A stretch of 59,186 bases of DNA from Castellaniella sp035707805 (GTDB taxonomy: Bacteria; Pseudomonadota; Gammaproteobacteria; Burkholderiales; Burkholderiaceae_B), in assembly GCA_035707805.1 (NCBI GenBank), contig DASSTS010000032.1, positions 1-59,186 of the forward strand, read 5' to 3'. This document shows, one piece after another, positions 38,568 through 47,586 of this stretch; the stretch's first letter is position 1; each line of letters begins with the position of its first letter. The position numbers were made by a program, and so were the translations under genes. Under the pieces are notes generated by a model. That model worked only from the letters and a program-made list of their open reading frames with translations, was not told the origin of the DNA and did not search any database.

Positions 38568-39398
38568 TCAGACCGCGCTGAAGCCGATTTCCGCCTGGTG
38601 CGCGAGCGTGCCGTCCTGCTCGGCCCACAGCCGGGCGGTCTGCCCGTCCTGCAGGCAGCCGGCCACCTGGAAGGGCCGCGGCGAGATCAGCGGCCGCAGG
38701 CCCCGGTAGGACAGTGAGCGCAGCGCGAATCCGGGGTGGGCGCGGATGAAGGCGCGCACCATCAGCGTGGCGATCAGGGGGCCGTGCACGACCAGGCCGG
38801 GATAGCCCTCGACCTCGCGCACGTAGCGGTCGTCGTAGTGGATGCGGTGGCCGTTGAAGGTGACGGCGGAATAACGGAACAGCCGCACCGCGTCGGGCGC
38901 GACGGTCTCGGACCACTGCGCCGGCGGGGCCGGCTGCGTGCCGCTCAGGATGGGCGGGGACGGTTCCCGGTAGACGATGTCCTGCTCTTCGGCGATGCAC
39001 AGCCCGCCGCCCTGGAAATAATCGTGTCGCACCGTCATGAACTGCAGCCGGCCGGTGCGGCCGGTCTTTTCCACGATGTCGGCGATGCGGGACTCCCGCC
39101 GCGCGGGCCGGCCCACCGCCAGCGGCGCGTGAAAGCGGATCCGCCCCCCCGCCCACATGCGGTTGCGCTCCAGCGCCGGCGGCAGGAAGGCGTCCTGCTG
39201 CGGATGGCCGTCGCGCCCCAGGCGGGCGTAGGGCTCGCCATGGACGAAGAAGGCCCAATGCCACAGCGGCGGCAGATGCGCCGGCTCGCCGGCCGGCGCA
39301 TCCTCGTCCAAGCTGAGCGCGACGCGCCCGGCATGGCCGGCATCCAGATTGTCCTCGCAAGTTTCAGTGCGCCCTATCCAGGACGAAAAATCCATCAT
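38568..39398 (-). CDS. MaoC-type two-hotdog hydratase (itaconyl-CoA/mesaconyl-CoA hydratase-like)
   Basis: A 276-residue protein with two hotdog domains. The C-terminal half has the hydratase motif TFNGHRIHYDDRYV with YPGLVVHGPL, as in the Meh/HTD2-like group. In Pseudomonas aeruginosa a MaoC protein of about this size (Ich) hydrates itaconyl-CoA to citramalyl-CoA next to a CaiB transferase, an acyl-CoA dehydrogenase, an MmgE/PrpD protein and a TRAP transporter; the same set is present here. Function is inferred from that context. The ATG at 39398 has GGAG 6 bases upstream. A terminator separates it from the gene before. Confidence 0.7.
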   Translation of the reverse strand: MMDFSSWIGRTETCEDNLDAGHAGRVALSLDEDAPAGEPAHLPPLWHWAFFVHGEPYARLGRDGHPQQDAFLPPALERNRMWAGGRIRFHAPLAVGRPARRESRIADIVEKTGRTGRLQFMTVRHDYFQGGGLCIAEEQDIVYREPSPPILSGTQPAPPAQWSETVAPDAVRLFRYSAVTFNGHRIHYDDRYVREVEGYPGLVVHGPLIATLMVRAFIRAHPGFALRSLSYRGLRPLISPRPFQVAGCLQDGQTARLWAEQDGTLAHQAEIGFSAV

Positions 39399-39409
39399 CG
39401 GATGCTCCG

Positions 39410-39446
39410 AAAAAAATGGGCTTGCGGGGCGTCCGCCCCGCAAGCC
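39410..39446 (-). terminator. Intrinsic terminator after the second dctP gene
   Basis: On the minus strand a 13-base stem (GGCTTGCGGGGCG with its complement, 39419-39431 and 39434-39446) is followed by CA and seven T (39416-39410). It is a classic rho-independent terminator. The ribosome site of the next gene begins right after the T-run, so the hydratase depends on read-through or on its own promoter inside this stretch. Confidence 0.88.
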
Positions 39447-39462
39447 ACCGTCGTGGCGGGAA

Positions 39463-40467
39463 TCAGCTCTGGTTGGCGGCCAGGGCCGCGTCGATCAGGT
39501 CCTTGCCGATACCGCCCTGGAATTTCTGCCAGACCGGGTGCATGGCGGCGCGCCAGGCCGCGACGTCCTCCTTGGACAGGGTCTGGATCTTGGCCGCGCC
39601 GGCATCGGCGATGCGCTTGCGGTCGCGCTCGTTGATGTCCGCGGCCAGTTTGTTGGCGTACTCGGTCGCGCCCGCCATGGCCTTGCTCAGGCCCGCCCGC
39701 ACGTCGTCGGGCAGGCCGTCCCACCAGGCCGCGTTGGCGATCACCATGTAGTCGATGTCGCCGTGGTTGGTGACGGCAATGGTCTTCTGGACCTCATGCA
39801 GCTTTTGCGTGTAGATGTTGGACCAGGTGTTCTCCTGGCCGTCCACCACGCCGGTCTGCAGGGCCTGGTAGACCTCGGAGAAGGCGAGTTTCTGCGGATT
39901 GGCGCCCAGCTGGCGGAACTGGGCCTCGAGCACGTCCGAGGCCTGGATGCGGAACTTCAGGCCTTTGATGTCTTCGGGACGGGTGAGCTTGTCCTTGTTG
40001 GTGGACAGCTGCTTCATGCCGTTGTGCCAGTAGGCCAGGCCCTTGATGCCCCGGGATTTCATGGAATCCAGCAGGCCCTGGCCGGCCGGGCTGGCCTGGA
40101 AACGGTCCACGGCGTCCATGTCGTCGAACAGGAAGGGCAGGTCGAAGACCTGCAGTTTCTTGGTGTAGCGGTCGAACTTGGACAGCGACGGGGCGATCAA
40201 CTGGACGTCGCCCAGCAGCAGGGCCTCCATTTCCTTGCCGTCGCCGAACAGCTGCGAGTTCGGGAAGACCTGGACCTCGACCTTGCCCGGCAGGGCGGCC
40301 TCGGCGAGTTCCTTGAACTTCAGGGCGCCCTGCCCCTTGGGCGCGGTCGCCGCGACCACGTGGCTGAACTTGATGACGATGGGCGCCGCCTGCGCGACGG
40401 ACGTCAGGCCGGCCGACAGCGTGATGCCGAGGGCCAGGGCCAGGTGGGTGAGCGTGCGGGATTTCAT
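39463..40467 (-). CDS. TRAP transporter substrate-binding protein without adjacent permease
   Basis: A 334-residue DctP-family protein with a signal peptide (cleavage after AQA, about residue 27). The conserved Arg is in GLKFRIQAS. No DctQ or DctM gene accompanies it; the nearest pair is at 35.6-37.5 kb. It may borrow those or another set. Its place among CoA-transferase, dehydrogenase and hydratase genes suggests a dicarboxylate such as itaconate or mesaconate, which is inferred. Confidence 0.9.
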   Translation of the reverse strand: MKSRTLTHLALALGITLSAGLTSVAQAAPIVIKFSHVVAATAPKGQGALKFKELAEAALPGKVEVQVFPNSQLFGDGKEMEALLLGDVQLIAPSLSKFDRYTKKLQVFDLPFLFDDMDAVDRFQASPAGQGLLDSMKSRGIKGLAYWHNGMKQLSTNKDKLTRPEDIKGLKFRIQASDVLEAQFRQLGANPQKLAFSEVYQALQTGVVDGQENTWSNIYTQKLHEVQKTIAVTNHGDIDYMVIANAAWWDGLPDDVRAGLSKAMAGATEYANKLAADINERDRKRIADAGAAKIQTLSKEDVAAWRAAMHPVWQKFQGGIGKDLIDAALAANQS

Positions 40468-40560
40468 AGGTTTGTCTCCTTGTAGGTCCTTGTGTGCCGG
40501 CCCGGATCCGTCCCCCCGATCATTCCTGGCGGCCGGGTCGTGCTTTGTCGTCGAGGGGAT

Positions 40561-41712
40561 TCAGTGCGGTTCCCGGCCCATGCCCAGTTCCTCCAGGATG
40601 GCCTGGGTATGCGCGCCCAGGGCGGGAATGGCGTCCATGCGGGCGTCGCCGGCCGCGCCGATGCCGGGCGGCAGCAGCGCGGGCAGGACGCCGGCGGGAC
40701 TGTCGACCGTCACCCAGCGTCCGCGCGCGCGCAGCTGCGGATGCGCCCAGAGGTCGGCCATGTCGTTCATCTGCGCATTGGCGATCCGGGCCGCGTCCAG
40801 GCGGGCGGTCACCTCGTCGATGGCCAGGTCCGCGAAGACCTGCAGGATCAGCGCGCGCAGCTCGGTGCGCGCCGCCGACCGCCGGGAATTGGTCGAGAAG
40901 CGCGGATCGTCGGCCAGTTCCGGGCGCAGCAGCACCTGTCCGCAGAAGACCCGCCATTCCCGTTCGTTCTGCAGACCGAGGATGACGGTCTTGCCGTCGC
41001 CGGCCGTAAAGGGTCCGTAGGGATAGATCGTGGCGTGGGAGGCGCCGCTGCGCGCCGGCGGCGCAGCGCCGTCGAAGCTGTAGTAGAGCGGGTAGGACAT
41101 CCATTCGGCCATGCTTTCCAGCATGGACACGTCGATGTGCCGTCCGCGGCCGGTCTTGCCGCGCTCGATCAGCGCGGTGAGGATGTTGGTGTAGGCGTAC
41201 ATGCCGGCGGCGATGTCGGCGATGGAGCACCCCGCCTTGGCCGGCTCGTCGGCCGAGCCGGTCACCGAAAGAAAGCCGGATTCGCTCTGGATCAGCAGGT
41301 CGTATGCCTTCTTGTCCCGATAGGGGCCGTCGTTGCCGTAGCCGGAAATGTCGCAGACGATCAGCCGGGGAAACCGCCCGCACAGGGCCTCGAAGGACAG
41401 ACCCAGGCGCGCGGCGGCGCCCGGCGCGAGGTTCTGGACCAGCACGTCGGCCTTGGCCAGCAGGCGTTCCAGGACCTCGGCCGTCGCGGGGTGCTTGAGA
41501 TCGAGCGCCAGGCTTTCCTTGGACCGGTTCACCCAGACGAAGTGCGAGGACAGGCCGCGCACGCGTTCGTCGTAGCCGCGCGCGAAGTCCCCGGACCCCG
41601 GCCGCTCGATCTTGATCACCCGGGCGCCCTGGTCGGCCAGTTGGCGCGTGCAGAAGGGCGCGGCGATGGCGTGTTCCAGCGTGATGACGGTGATGTCCTG
41701 CAAAGGCAGCAT
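40561..41712 (-). CDS. CaiB/BaiF-family CoA-transferase
   Basis: A 383-residue class III CoA-transferase. The catalytic Asp138 lies in KKAYDLLIQSESG, the family's usual site; N-terminal RVIKIERPGSGDFAR is also typical. Such enzymes move CoA from succinyl-CoA to a carboxylate. In the Pseudomonas itaconate cluster this role belongs to Ict. The ATG at 41712 has GGAG 9 bases upstream; the frame's earlier TTG is less likely. It starts 14 bases after the acyl-CoA dehydrogenase stop. Confidence 0.88.
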   Translation of the reverse strand: MLPLQDITVITLEHAIAAPFCTRQLADQGARVIKIERPGSGDFARGYDERVRGLSSHFVWVNRSKESLALDLKHPATAEVLERLLAKADVLVQNLAPGAAARLGLSFEALCGRFPRLIVCDISGYGNDGPYRDKKAYDLLIQSESGFLSVTGSADEPAKAGCSIADIAAGMYAYTNILTALIERGKTGRGRHIDVSMLESMAEWMSYPLYYSFDGAAPPARSGASHATIYPYGPFTAGDGKTVILGLQNEREWRVFCGQVLLRPELADDPRFSTNSRRSAARTELRALILQVFADLAIDEVTARLDAARIANAQMNDMADLWAHPQLRARGRWVTVDSPAGVLPALLPPGIGAAGDARMDAIPALGAHTQAILEELGMGREPH

Positions 41713-41726
41713 GGAAACGATCTCCT

Positions 41727-42887
41727 TCAAAACGACCGCGGCATGCCCAGCACGTGCTGGCCGACATACGACAGGATCAGGTTGGTGGAGATCGGCGCCA
41801 CCTGGTACAGGCGGGTTTCACGGAATTTGCGTTCGATGTCGTATTCGCAGGCGAAGCCGAATCCGCCGTGCGCCTGCAGGCAGGCGTTGGCGGCCTCCCA
41901 GGAGGCATCGGCCGCCAGCAGCTTGGCCATGTTCGCCTGGGCGCCGCAATCCTGGTGCGCGTCGAACAGTGCGCAGGCCTGGTAGCGCATCAGGCTGGCG
42001 GCCTCGACGTTGACGAAGGCCCGCGCGATGGGGAACTGCACGCCCTGGTTCTGGCCGATGGGCCGACCGAACACCTCGCGCCCGCTGACGTATTTCGTCG
42101 CCCGGTCCACGAACCAGTAGCCGTCCCCGATGCACTCGGCGGCGATCAGCGTGCGCTCGGCGTTCAGGCCGTCCAGGATGTACTTGAAACCCCTGCCCTC
42201 CTCGCCGATCAGGTTTTCCTCGGGAATCTCGAGGTCCTCGAAGAACAGCTCGTTGGTCTCGTGATTGACCATGTTCAGGATCGGACGCACGCTCAGGCCA
42301 TGGCCGATGGCCTCGCGCAGGTCCACCATGAAGATCGACATGCCTTCGGATTTCTTGCGCACCTGGTCCAGCGGCGTCGTGCGCGCGAGCAGCACCATGA
42401 GATCCGAGTGCTGGATGCGTGAGATCCAGACCTTCTGGCCGTTGACGACGTAGCGGCCGTCCTTCTTCACGGCGGTGGTCTTGATCCGGGTGGTGTCGGT
42501 GCCGGTGGTGGGCTCAGTGACCGCCATGGACTGCAGGCGCAGCTCGCCGCTGGCGATCTTCGGCAGCCACGCGCGCTTTTGCGTTTCGGAGCCGTGCCGC
42601 AGCACCGTGCCCATGTTGTACATCTGGCCATGGCAGGCGCCGGAATTGCCGCCGCAGCGGTTGATTTCCTCCATGATGACCGAGGCCTCGGTCAGCCCCA
42701 GGCCCGACCCCCCGTATTCCTCGGGGATCAGCGCCGCCAGCCAGCCGGCCCGCGTCAGGGCGTCTACGAATTCCGCCGGATAGCCGCGCTGCTCGTCGAT
42801 GCGCCGGAAATATTCGTCGCCGAACTGAGCGCACAGATCCCGGATGGCATCCCGGATGTCCTGGTGTTGAGCTGCTGTCTGGAACAT
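41727..42887 (-). CDS. Acyl-CoA dehydrogenase with a relocated catalytic Glu
   Basis: A 386-residue acyl-CoA dehydrogenase with FAD motifs MAVTEPTTGTDTT and QAHGGFGFACEYDIER. The usual catalytic Glu (YEG, near residue 376 in MCAD) reads Tyr361-Gln362. Glu244 in LNAERTLIAA lies where isovaleryl-CoA dehydrogenase has its base, so a working active site is likely, for a branched or substituted acyl-CoA. It is the first gene of the leftward unit with the CoA-transferase. A dehydrogenase also accompanies the Pseudomonas itaconate genes, where its role is unclear. Confidence 0.88.
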   Translation of the reverse strand: MFQTAAQHQDIRDAIRDLCAQFGDEYFRRIDEQRGYPAEFVDALTRAGWLAALIPEEYGGSGLGLTEASVIMEEINRCGGNSGACHGQMYNMGTVLRHGSETQKRAWLPKIASGELRLQSMAVTEPTTGTDTTRIKTTAVKKDGRYVVNGQKVWISRIQHSDLMVLLARTTPLDQVRKKSEGMSIFMVDLREAIGHGLSVRPILNMVNHETNELFFEDLEIPEENLIGEEGRGFKYILDGLNAERTLIAAECIGDGYWFVDRATKYVSGREVFGRPIGQNQGVQFPIARAFVNVEAASLMRYQACALFDAHQDCGAQANMAKLLAADASWEAANACLQAHGGFGFACEYDIERKFRETRLYQVAPISTNLILSYVGQHVLGMPRSF

Positions 42888-42985
42888 GGACCGCCTTGTC
42901 TGAAAGAAACCGAACCAGGGGCCAGCATGCAGGAAGGCGCCGGCGCAGGCAATTTCGTTTTGCCAAACCAGGCCTTTGCCGGACC

Positions 42986-43897
42986 CTAGGGCGCCGGCTC
43001 GTCCCGCGCGTCGTGCACCAGCAGGTCCACGAGCTCCTGGGCGAACGCCGGCAGGGTGTCGGCCTCGCGCCAGCAGATGTGCAGCTTGCGCAGCGCCCAG
43101 TCGTCCGTCAGGTCCACGATCCGGATCGGCATGCCCTGGGCATAGCGGCACGCCGCCGAGGCGGGAATCACGCCGATGCCGACCCGCGCGGCGATCAGCC
43201 GGCAGGCGGTCTCGAAATTGCCGACCTCGACCCGGAAGCGCAGGATGCGGCCCAGGTCCTCGGCGGCCTTCAGCAGGAAAGAATGAATCGCGCTGGACTC
43301 GAACAGGCTGATGAAGTCGTATTCCAGCGCCTGCTCGAAGGCGCAGGCCGGCAGCCGCGCCAGGGGATGGCCGGCACAGGCCACCAGGACCAGCCGGTCC
43401 GTGCGGTAAGGCAGGTAGCGGATGCCGGCCCCGCCGCTGCCCTGGGCGGTGATGCCGATGTCGGCCACGCCGTCGGCCACGGCCTTGACCACCTGGTAGC
43501 TGAGCCGCTCACGCAATTCGACGTTGACGTCCGGATGGCTGACCAGGTAGCGCCCCAGCACCGCCGGAATGAACTCGTTCATGGCGGTCGTGTTGGCGTA
43601 GATGCGAACCCGGCCCTTGATTCCGCTGGCGTATTCCTGGATGTCGCCGCGCAGGTGCTCGAGCTGCCGCAGCACCGCCCGGGCATGCCGCACGAACACC
43701 TCGCCCGAGGGCGTCAGCGTGACCCCCTGGCTGCCGCGATACAGCAGCTCGGTGCCCAGGTGCTCTTCCAGGCTCTTGACGCGGTTGCTGGCGGCCGGCA
43801 GGGACAGGAAGGTGCGCTCGGCGCCGCGCGTCAGGCTCATGGCGCCGGCCACGTTGACCATGAGCTGCATGTCGGTCAGGTCGAAACGGCTTGCCAT
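42986..43897 (-). CDS. LysR regulator of the itaconate-type cluster
   Basis: A 303-residue LysR protein. HTH: AGAMSLTRGAERTFLSLPAASN, then LEEHLGTELLYRGSQGVTLT. It is divergent from the MmgE/PrpD gene with a perfect palindrome in between and stands just upstream of the acyl-CoA dehydrogenase gene. In Pseudomonas aeruginosa a LysR protein (RipR) controls the matching cluster. The ligand is probably the carboxylate or its CoA ester. Confidence 0.88.
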   Translation of the reverse strand: MASRFDLTDMQLMVNVAGAMSLTRGAERTFLSLPAASNRVKSLEEHLGTELLYRGSQGVTLTPSGEVFVRHARAVLRQLEHLRGDIQEYASGIKGRVRIYANTTAMNEFIPAVLGRYLVSHPDVNVELRERLSYQVVKAVADGVADIGITAQGSGGAGIRYLPYRTDRLVLVACAGHPLARLPACAFEQALEYDFISLFESSAIHSFLLKAAEDLGRILRFRVEVGNFETACRLIAARVGIGVIPASAACRYAQGMPIRIVDLTDDWALRKLHICWREADTLPAFAQELVDLLVHDARDEPAP

Positions 43898-43919
43898 GGA
43901 ACGGTGACCCCCTTATCAC

Positions 43920-43942
43920 TTGCTGAACCCGGTGTTCAGCAA
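43920..43942. promoter_or_regulatory. Palindromic LysR operator
   Basis: TTGCTGAAC and GTTCAGCAA form a perfect 9-base inverted repeat around CCGGT. It lies 23 bases before the LysR start and 76 bases before the MmgE/PrpD start, as expected for a shared autoregulatory and activation site. Confidence 0.72.
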
Positions 43943-44017
43943 ACAATAATAGGCAAACGGCGCGCGATCAAGCAAAGTGGCTCGATCCGATCATCCCGTC
44001 CCTTGTCCAGGAACACC

Positions 44018-45394
44018 ATGCCCCATCCCAGCGCGGAACTCACCCGATTCATTGCCGGCCTGCAATACGAGGACATTCCCGACGCGGTGCTGCGGCGCGC
44101 CGAAGACCTGCTGCTGGACTGCCTGGGATCCGTGCTGGCCGGCTCCAGCGGACGCGCGGTGCGCGCCATCGCGGGCTACGCGCAGGCCATTGGCCCGGCG
44201 CAGGGCCCCGCGGAGAACCTGGTGTCCCGGCAGGGCACCAGCCCGGCCTTCGCCGCGCTTGCCAACGCGGCGGCGGCCCACATGGTGGAGCAGGACGACG
44301 TGCACAACGGCTCGGTGTTCCACCCGGCCGCCGTGGTCATGCCGCCCGCCGTGGCCCTGGCCCAGGCGCGCAGCGCCTCGGGGCGGGACCTGCTGACCGC
44401 CATCGTCGCGGGCTACGAGGCCGGCATCCGCATCGGCGAATACCTGGGCCGCACGCACTACCAGGTCTTTCACACGACCGGCACGGCGGGCACCCTGGCA
44501 TCCGCCATGGCCAGCGGCAGGCTGCTGGGGCTGGACGCCGCGCGGATGCTGCACGCCCTGGGCTCGGCCGGCACCCAGGCCGCCGGGCTGTGGGAATTCC
44601 TGCGCGACGGCGCCGATTCCAAGCAGCTGCACACCGCCCAGGCGGCCGCCAACGGCCTGATGGCCGCCTGGCTGGCCGGCCAGGGATTCACGGGCGCGAG
44701 CCGCATCCTGGAAGGCCCGCAGGGCCTGGCCGCCGGCATGTCGCGGGACGCGGACCCGGCCCGGCTGACCGACGGCCTGGGCTCGCGCTGGGCCCTGCTG
44801 GAAACCTCCTTCAAATATCACGCGTCCTGCCGCCACACGCATCCGGCGGCCGACGCCCTGCTGTCGGTCGTCCAGGCCCACGATCTCGCCATCGGCGACA
44901 TCGAGGCCGTCACGGCCCACGTCCACCAGGGCGCCATCGACGTGCTGGGGCCGGTGGTGCGCCCGGCCACGGTGCACCAGTCGAAATTTTCCATGGGCAC
45001 CGTGCTGGGCCTGATCGCCCGCCACCGCAAGGCCGGCCTGCAGGAATTCGACGAGGCGCCCGGGGACCCTGAGATCGCCGCGTTCCGCGACCGCGTCACC
45101 ATGCTGCTGGATCCCGAGGTGGATGGCGCCTATCCGCGGCGCTGGATCGGCAAGGTCACGGTCGTCACCCGCGACGGCCGCACGCTGCAGGGCCGGATCG
45201 ACACGCCCAAGGGCGACCCGGACAACAGCCTCAGCCGCGCCGAGATCGAGGACAAGGTGCGGCGCCTGGGCCGCTACCACGACGCGGCCACCGGGGCCCA
45301 GATCGACACGCTGATCGCCCGCGTGTGGGCGCTGGCCGACTGCCCCCGGGTCGGGGACTTCCTGCCCCGCCCCGACGCGCCGGCGCGCGCCTGA
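44018..45394 (+). CDS. MmgE/PrpD-family protein
   Basis: A 458-residue MmgE/PrpD-family protein, of usual length. Typical parts are LDCLGSVLAGSS, EQDDVHNGSVFHPAAVV and FKYHASCRHTHPAADA. The family includes 2-methylcitrate dehydratase and cis-aconitate decarboxylase. In the Pseudomonas itaconate cluster an MmgE/PrpD gene is also present. Here it could interconvert cis-aconitate-like and methylated dicarboxylates, but this is not shown. It starts the rightward arm of the LysR-controlled locus; an MFS gene follows after 27 bases. Confidence 0.85.
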   Translation: MPHPSAELTRFIAGLQYEDIPDAVLRRAEDLLLDCLGSVLAGSSGRAVRAIAGYAQAIGPAQGPAENLVSRQGTSPAFAALANAAAAHMVEQDDVHNGSVFHPAAVVMPPAVALAQARSASGRDLLTAIVAGYEAGIRIGEYLGRTHYQVFHTTGTAGTLASAMASGRLLGLDAARMLHALGSAGTQAAGLWEFLRDGADSKQLHTAQAAANGLMAAWLAGQGFTGASRILEGPQGLAAGMSRDADPARLTDGLGSRWALLETSFKYHASCRHTHPAADALLSVVQAHDLAIGDIEAVTAHVHQGAIDVLGPVVRPATVHQSKFSMGTVLGLIARHRKAGLQEFDEAPGDPEIAAFRDRVTMLLDPEVDGAYPRRWIGKVTVVTRDGRTLQGRIDTPKGDPDNSLSRAEIEDKVRRLGRYHDAATGAQIDTLIARVWALADCPRVGDFLPRPDAPARA

Positions 45395-45421
45395 ACCGCG
45401 CCGACGCCGGGAACCTGCCTC

Positions 45422-46660
45422 ATGACGCCCATCGCAGCCCCGGATGCGCCGCCGCTGGCGGCATCGTCCGCGCGGACGCTGGCCGCCACCCTGACCATCC
45501 AGTCGCTGGTGGCCATGTCGCTGCTGACGCTACCGGCCATCGCGCCGGTGATCGCCGGGGTGACGGGCATCCCGGCGGCCTACGTCGGGGTCTACGTGGC
45601 CCTGGCGTATGCGGGGGCCATGGCCGCCAGCCTGCTGTCGGGCTCGGCCACGCAGCGCCTGGGCGCCATCCGTGCGAGCCAGGCGGGGCTGGTGCTGTGC
45701 GCGCTGGGGCTGGCCCTGTCCACGCTGGCGTCCGCCCCCGCCCTGGCCGCCGGCGCGCTGCTGGTGGGCCTGGGCTACGGTCCCATCACGCCCGCCAGCT
45801 CGCACCTGCTGGCGCGCACCACGCCGGCGCACCGGCTGTCCTTCGTCTTTTCGATCAAGCAGACCGGGGTGCCGCTGGGCGGCGTGCTGGCCGGCCTGAT
45901 CGTGCCCGGCCTGGCCCAGATGGCCGGCTGGCGCGCGGCGTTCCTGGGTGTCGCGGCCGCCAACCTCCTGTGCGCGCTGGCCGTCCAGCCCCTGCGCCCC
46001 AGCCTGGACGCGGACCGGGACCCGGGCCGTCCGCTGTCCGCCGGCAACGGCCTGGCCGGCCCGCTGCGGCTGGTGTTCGGGCAGCGCAGCCTGGCCGTGC
46101 TGGCGGGGGTGTCCTTCCTGTTTTCCATCGCGCAGCTGTCCTTGACCTCGTATCTGGTGACCTTCCTGCACCAGGATCTGGGCATGGAGCTGGTGGCCGC
46201 CGGCGTCCTGCTGGCGGTTTCCCAGGCGGCCGGGGTGGGCGGCCGCCTGCTGTGGGGCTATCTGTCGGATCACCTCTTCGGTCCCGTCCGCACCCTGTGC
46301 GGGCTGTCGGTCCTGGTCGCACTGTGCGCCCTGGCCGTCCCCTGGCTGCACGTGTTCGGCTCGCAATGGCTGGTGCTGGCGGTGCTGTGCCTGTTCGGCG
46401 GCAGCGCCATCGGCTGGAACGGGGTCTACCTGGCCGAGGTCGCCCGGCAGGCGCCCGCCGGCCAGGCCAGCGTGGCCACCGGCGGCACCTTGGCCATGAC
46501 CTTCCTGGGCGTGGTGGTCGGCCCGCCGGTCTTCGGCTGGGTGGCGTCGCTGTCGGGCAGCTACGGCTATGCCTATGCAACCCTAGCAGCGCCAGCCGCG
46601 CTCAGCCTGGCGCTGCTGTGGCGCTACCGCGCCGCGTTCGCCCGGGGACCGGACGGCTGA
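45422..46660 (+). CDS. Major facilitator superfamily transporter
   Basis: A 412-residue membrane protein with 12 predicted segments and a central loop near residue 200. The intracellular motif after helix 2 is only weakly conserved (LLSGSATQRLGAIRAS), and the loop after helix 8 has LLWGYLSDHLFGPVRT. CynX/NarK-like carriers of organic anions are the nearest type I can suggest. It is co-oriented and close to the MmgE/PrpD gene, so it may carry the same substrate. Confidence 0.85.
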   Translation: MTPIAAPDAPPLAASSARTLAATLTIQSLVAMSLLTLPAIAPVIAGVTGIPAAYVGVYVALAYAGAMAASLLSGSATQRLGAIRASQAGLVLCALGLALSTLASAPALAAGALLVGLGYGPITPASSHLLARTTPAHRLSFVFSIKQTGVPLGGVLAGLIVPGLAQMAGWRAAFLGVAAANLLCALAVQPLRPSLDADRDPGRPLSAGNGLAGPLRLVFGQRSLAVLAGVSFLFSIAQLSLTSYLVTFLHQDLGMELVAAGVLLAVSQAAGVGGRLLWGYLSDHLFGPVRTLCGLSVLVALCALAVPWLHVFGSQWLVLAVLCLFGGSAIGWNGVYLAEVARQAPAGQASVATGGTLAMTFLGVVVGPPVFGWVASLSGSYGYAYATLAAPAALSLALLWRYRAAFARGPDG

Positions 46661-46696
46661 GGACCCGCACGGCTGCGGGCGCCGGCGGCTGAAGGC

Positions 46697-47455
46697 TCAG
46701 ACGAACATGCCGCCGGAGGCCTCGATGCGCTGGGCGTTCACCCAGCGGCTCTCCGGCGACAGCAGGGCGGCGACCAGATCGCCGATGTCGTCCGGCCTGC
46801 CGGCGCGTCCCAGCGCCGTCACCGACGCGACAAAGGCGTTCATTTCCTTGTCGTCGCGGACGGTGCCCCCATGGAAATCCGTCTCGATGGCGCCCGGCGC
46901 CAGCGTGTTCACCGCGATTCCGCGCGGGCCCAGTTCCTTGGCCAGATAGCGCGTCATCACTTCGATCCCGCCCTTCATGATGGCGTAGGCGGCGAAATTG
47001 GGCAGCGAAAAGCGCGTCAGCCCGCTCGACACGTTCAGGATCCTGCCGCCATCGCGCAGCAGCGGCAGCAGGGCCTGGGTCAGGAAGAACGGCCCCTTGA
47101 GGTGGGTGCGCATCAGCTCGTCGAACTGCGCCTCGGTGGTGTCGGCAAAAGCCGCATAGACGCCCATCCCGGCATTGTTGACCAGATGGTCGAAACCGGC
47201 GCTGCCCCAATGGGACGACAGGGTCTCGCGTACCCGTGCGGCGAATTCCGGAAAGCTGCCGCTGTCGGCGACGTCCAGCTGCAGGGGGACGGCCCGCTGG
47301 CCCTTGTCCTGGATGCGGGACACGACCTCGTCGGCCGCCGCGCGGTCGGCGCGGTAGGTCAGGATCACGTCATTGCCGCGATCGGCCAGCTTGAGGGCCG
47401 CATCCCGGCCCAGGCCGCGGCTGCCGCCGGTGATGAGGGAAATGGTGGATGGCAT
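46697..47455 (-). CDS. Short-chain dehydrogenase/reductase
   Basis: A 252-residue classical SDR. The cofactor loop TGGSRGLG is at residues 9-16; LVNNAGMG and the catalytic Tyr and Lys in FAAYAIMKGG are intact, with a Ser in LNVSSGLT. The Arg residue in the loop after strand 2 (TYRADR) suggests NADPH. The substrate is unknown. It is divergent from a LysR gene that probably controls it; the promoter region holds an inverted repeat. Confidence 0.9.
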   Translation of the reverse strand: MPSTISLITGGSRGLGRDAALKLADRGNDVILTYRADRAAADEVVSRIQDKGQRAVPLQLDVADSGSFPEFAARVRETLSSHWGSAGFDHLVNNAGMGVYAAFADTTEAQFDELMRTHLKGPFFLTQALLPLLRDGGRILNVSSGLTRFSLPNFAAYAIMKGGIEVMTRYLAKELGPRGIAVNTLAPGAIETDFHGGTVRDDKEMNAFVASVTALGRAGRPDDIGDLVAALLSPESRWVNAQRIEASGGMFV

Positions 47456-47524
47456 GGTGGTTCCTTCGGTTCAGGGTTTCGTTCAGGGTTTTCGGAGAAT
47501 GCAGGTGCCATTCTATTGAACGCA

Positions 47525-47562
47525 AACAATGCTATAAATAGGGTTAAATTGAAAACATTGTT
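47525..47562. promoter_or_regulatory. Spaced inverted repeat in the SDR/LysR promoter region
   Basis: AACAATG (47525-47531) and CATTGTT (47556-47562) face each other across 24 bases that include a TATAAAT box (47533-47539). This is a plausible LysR site over the promoter. Confidence 0.45.
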
Positions 47563-47586
47563 CGACATAAAGAGTCAATCAAACCC

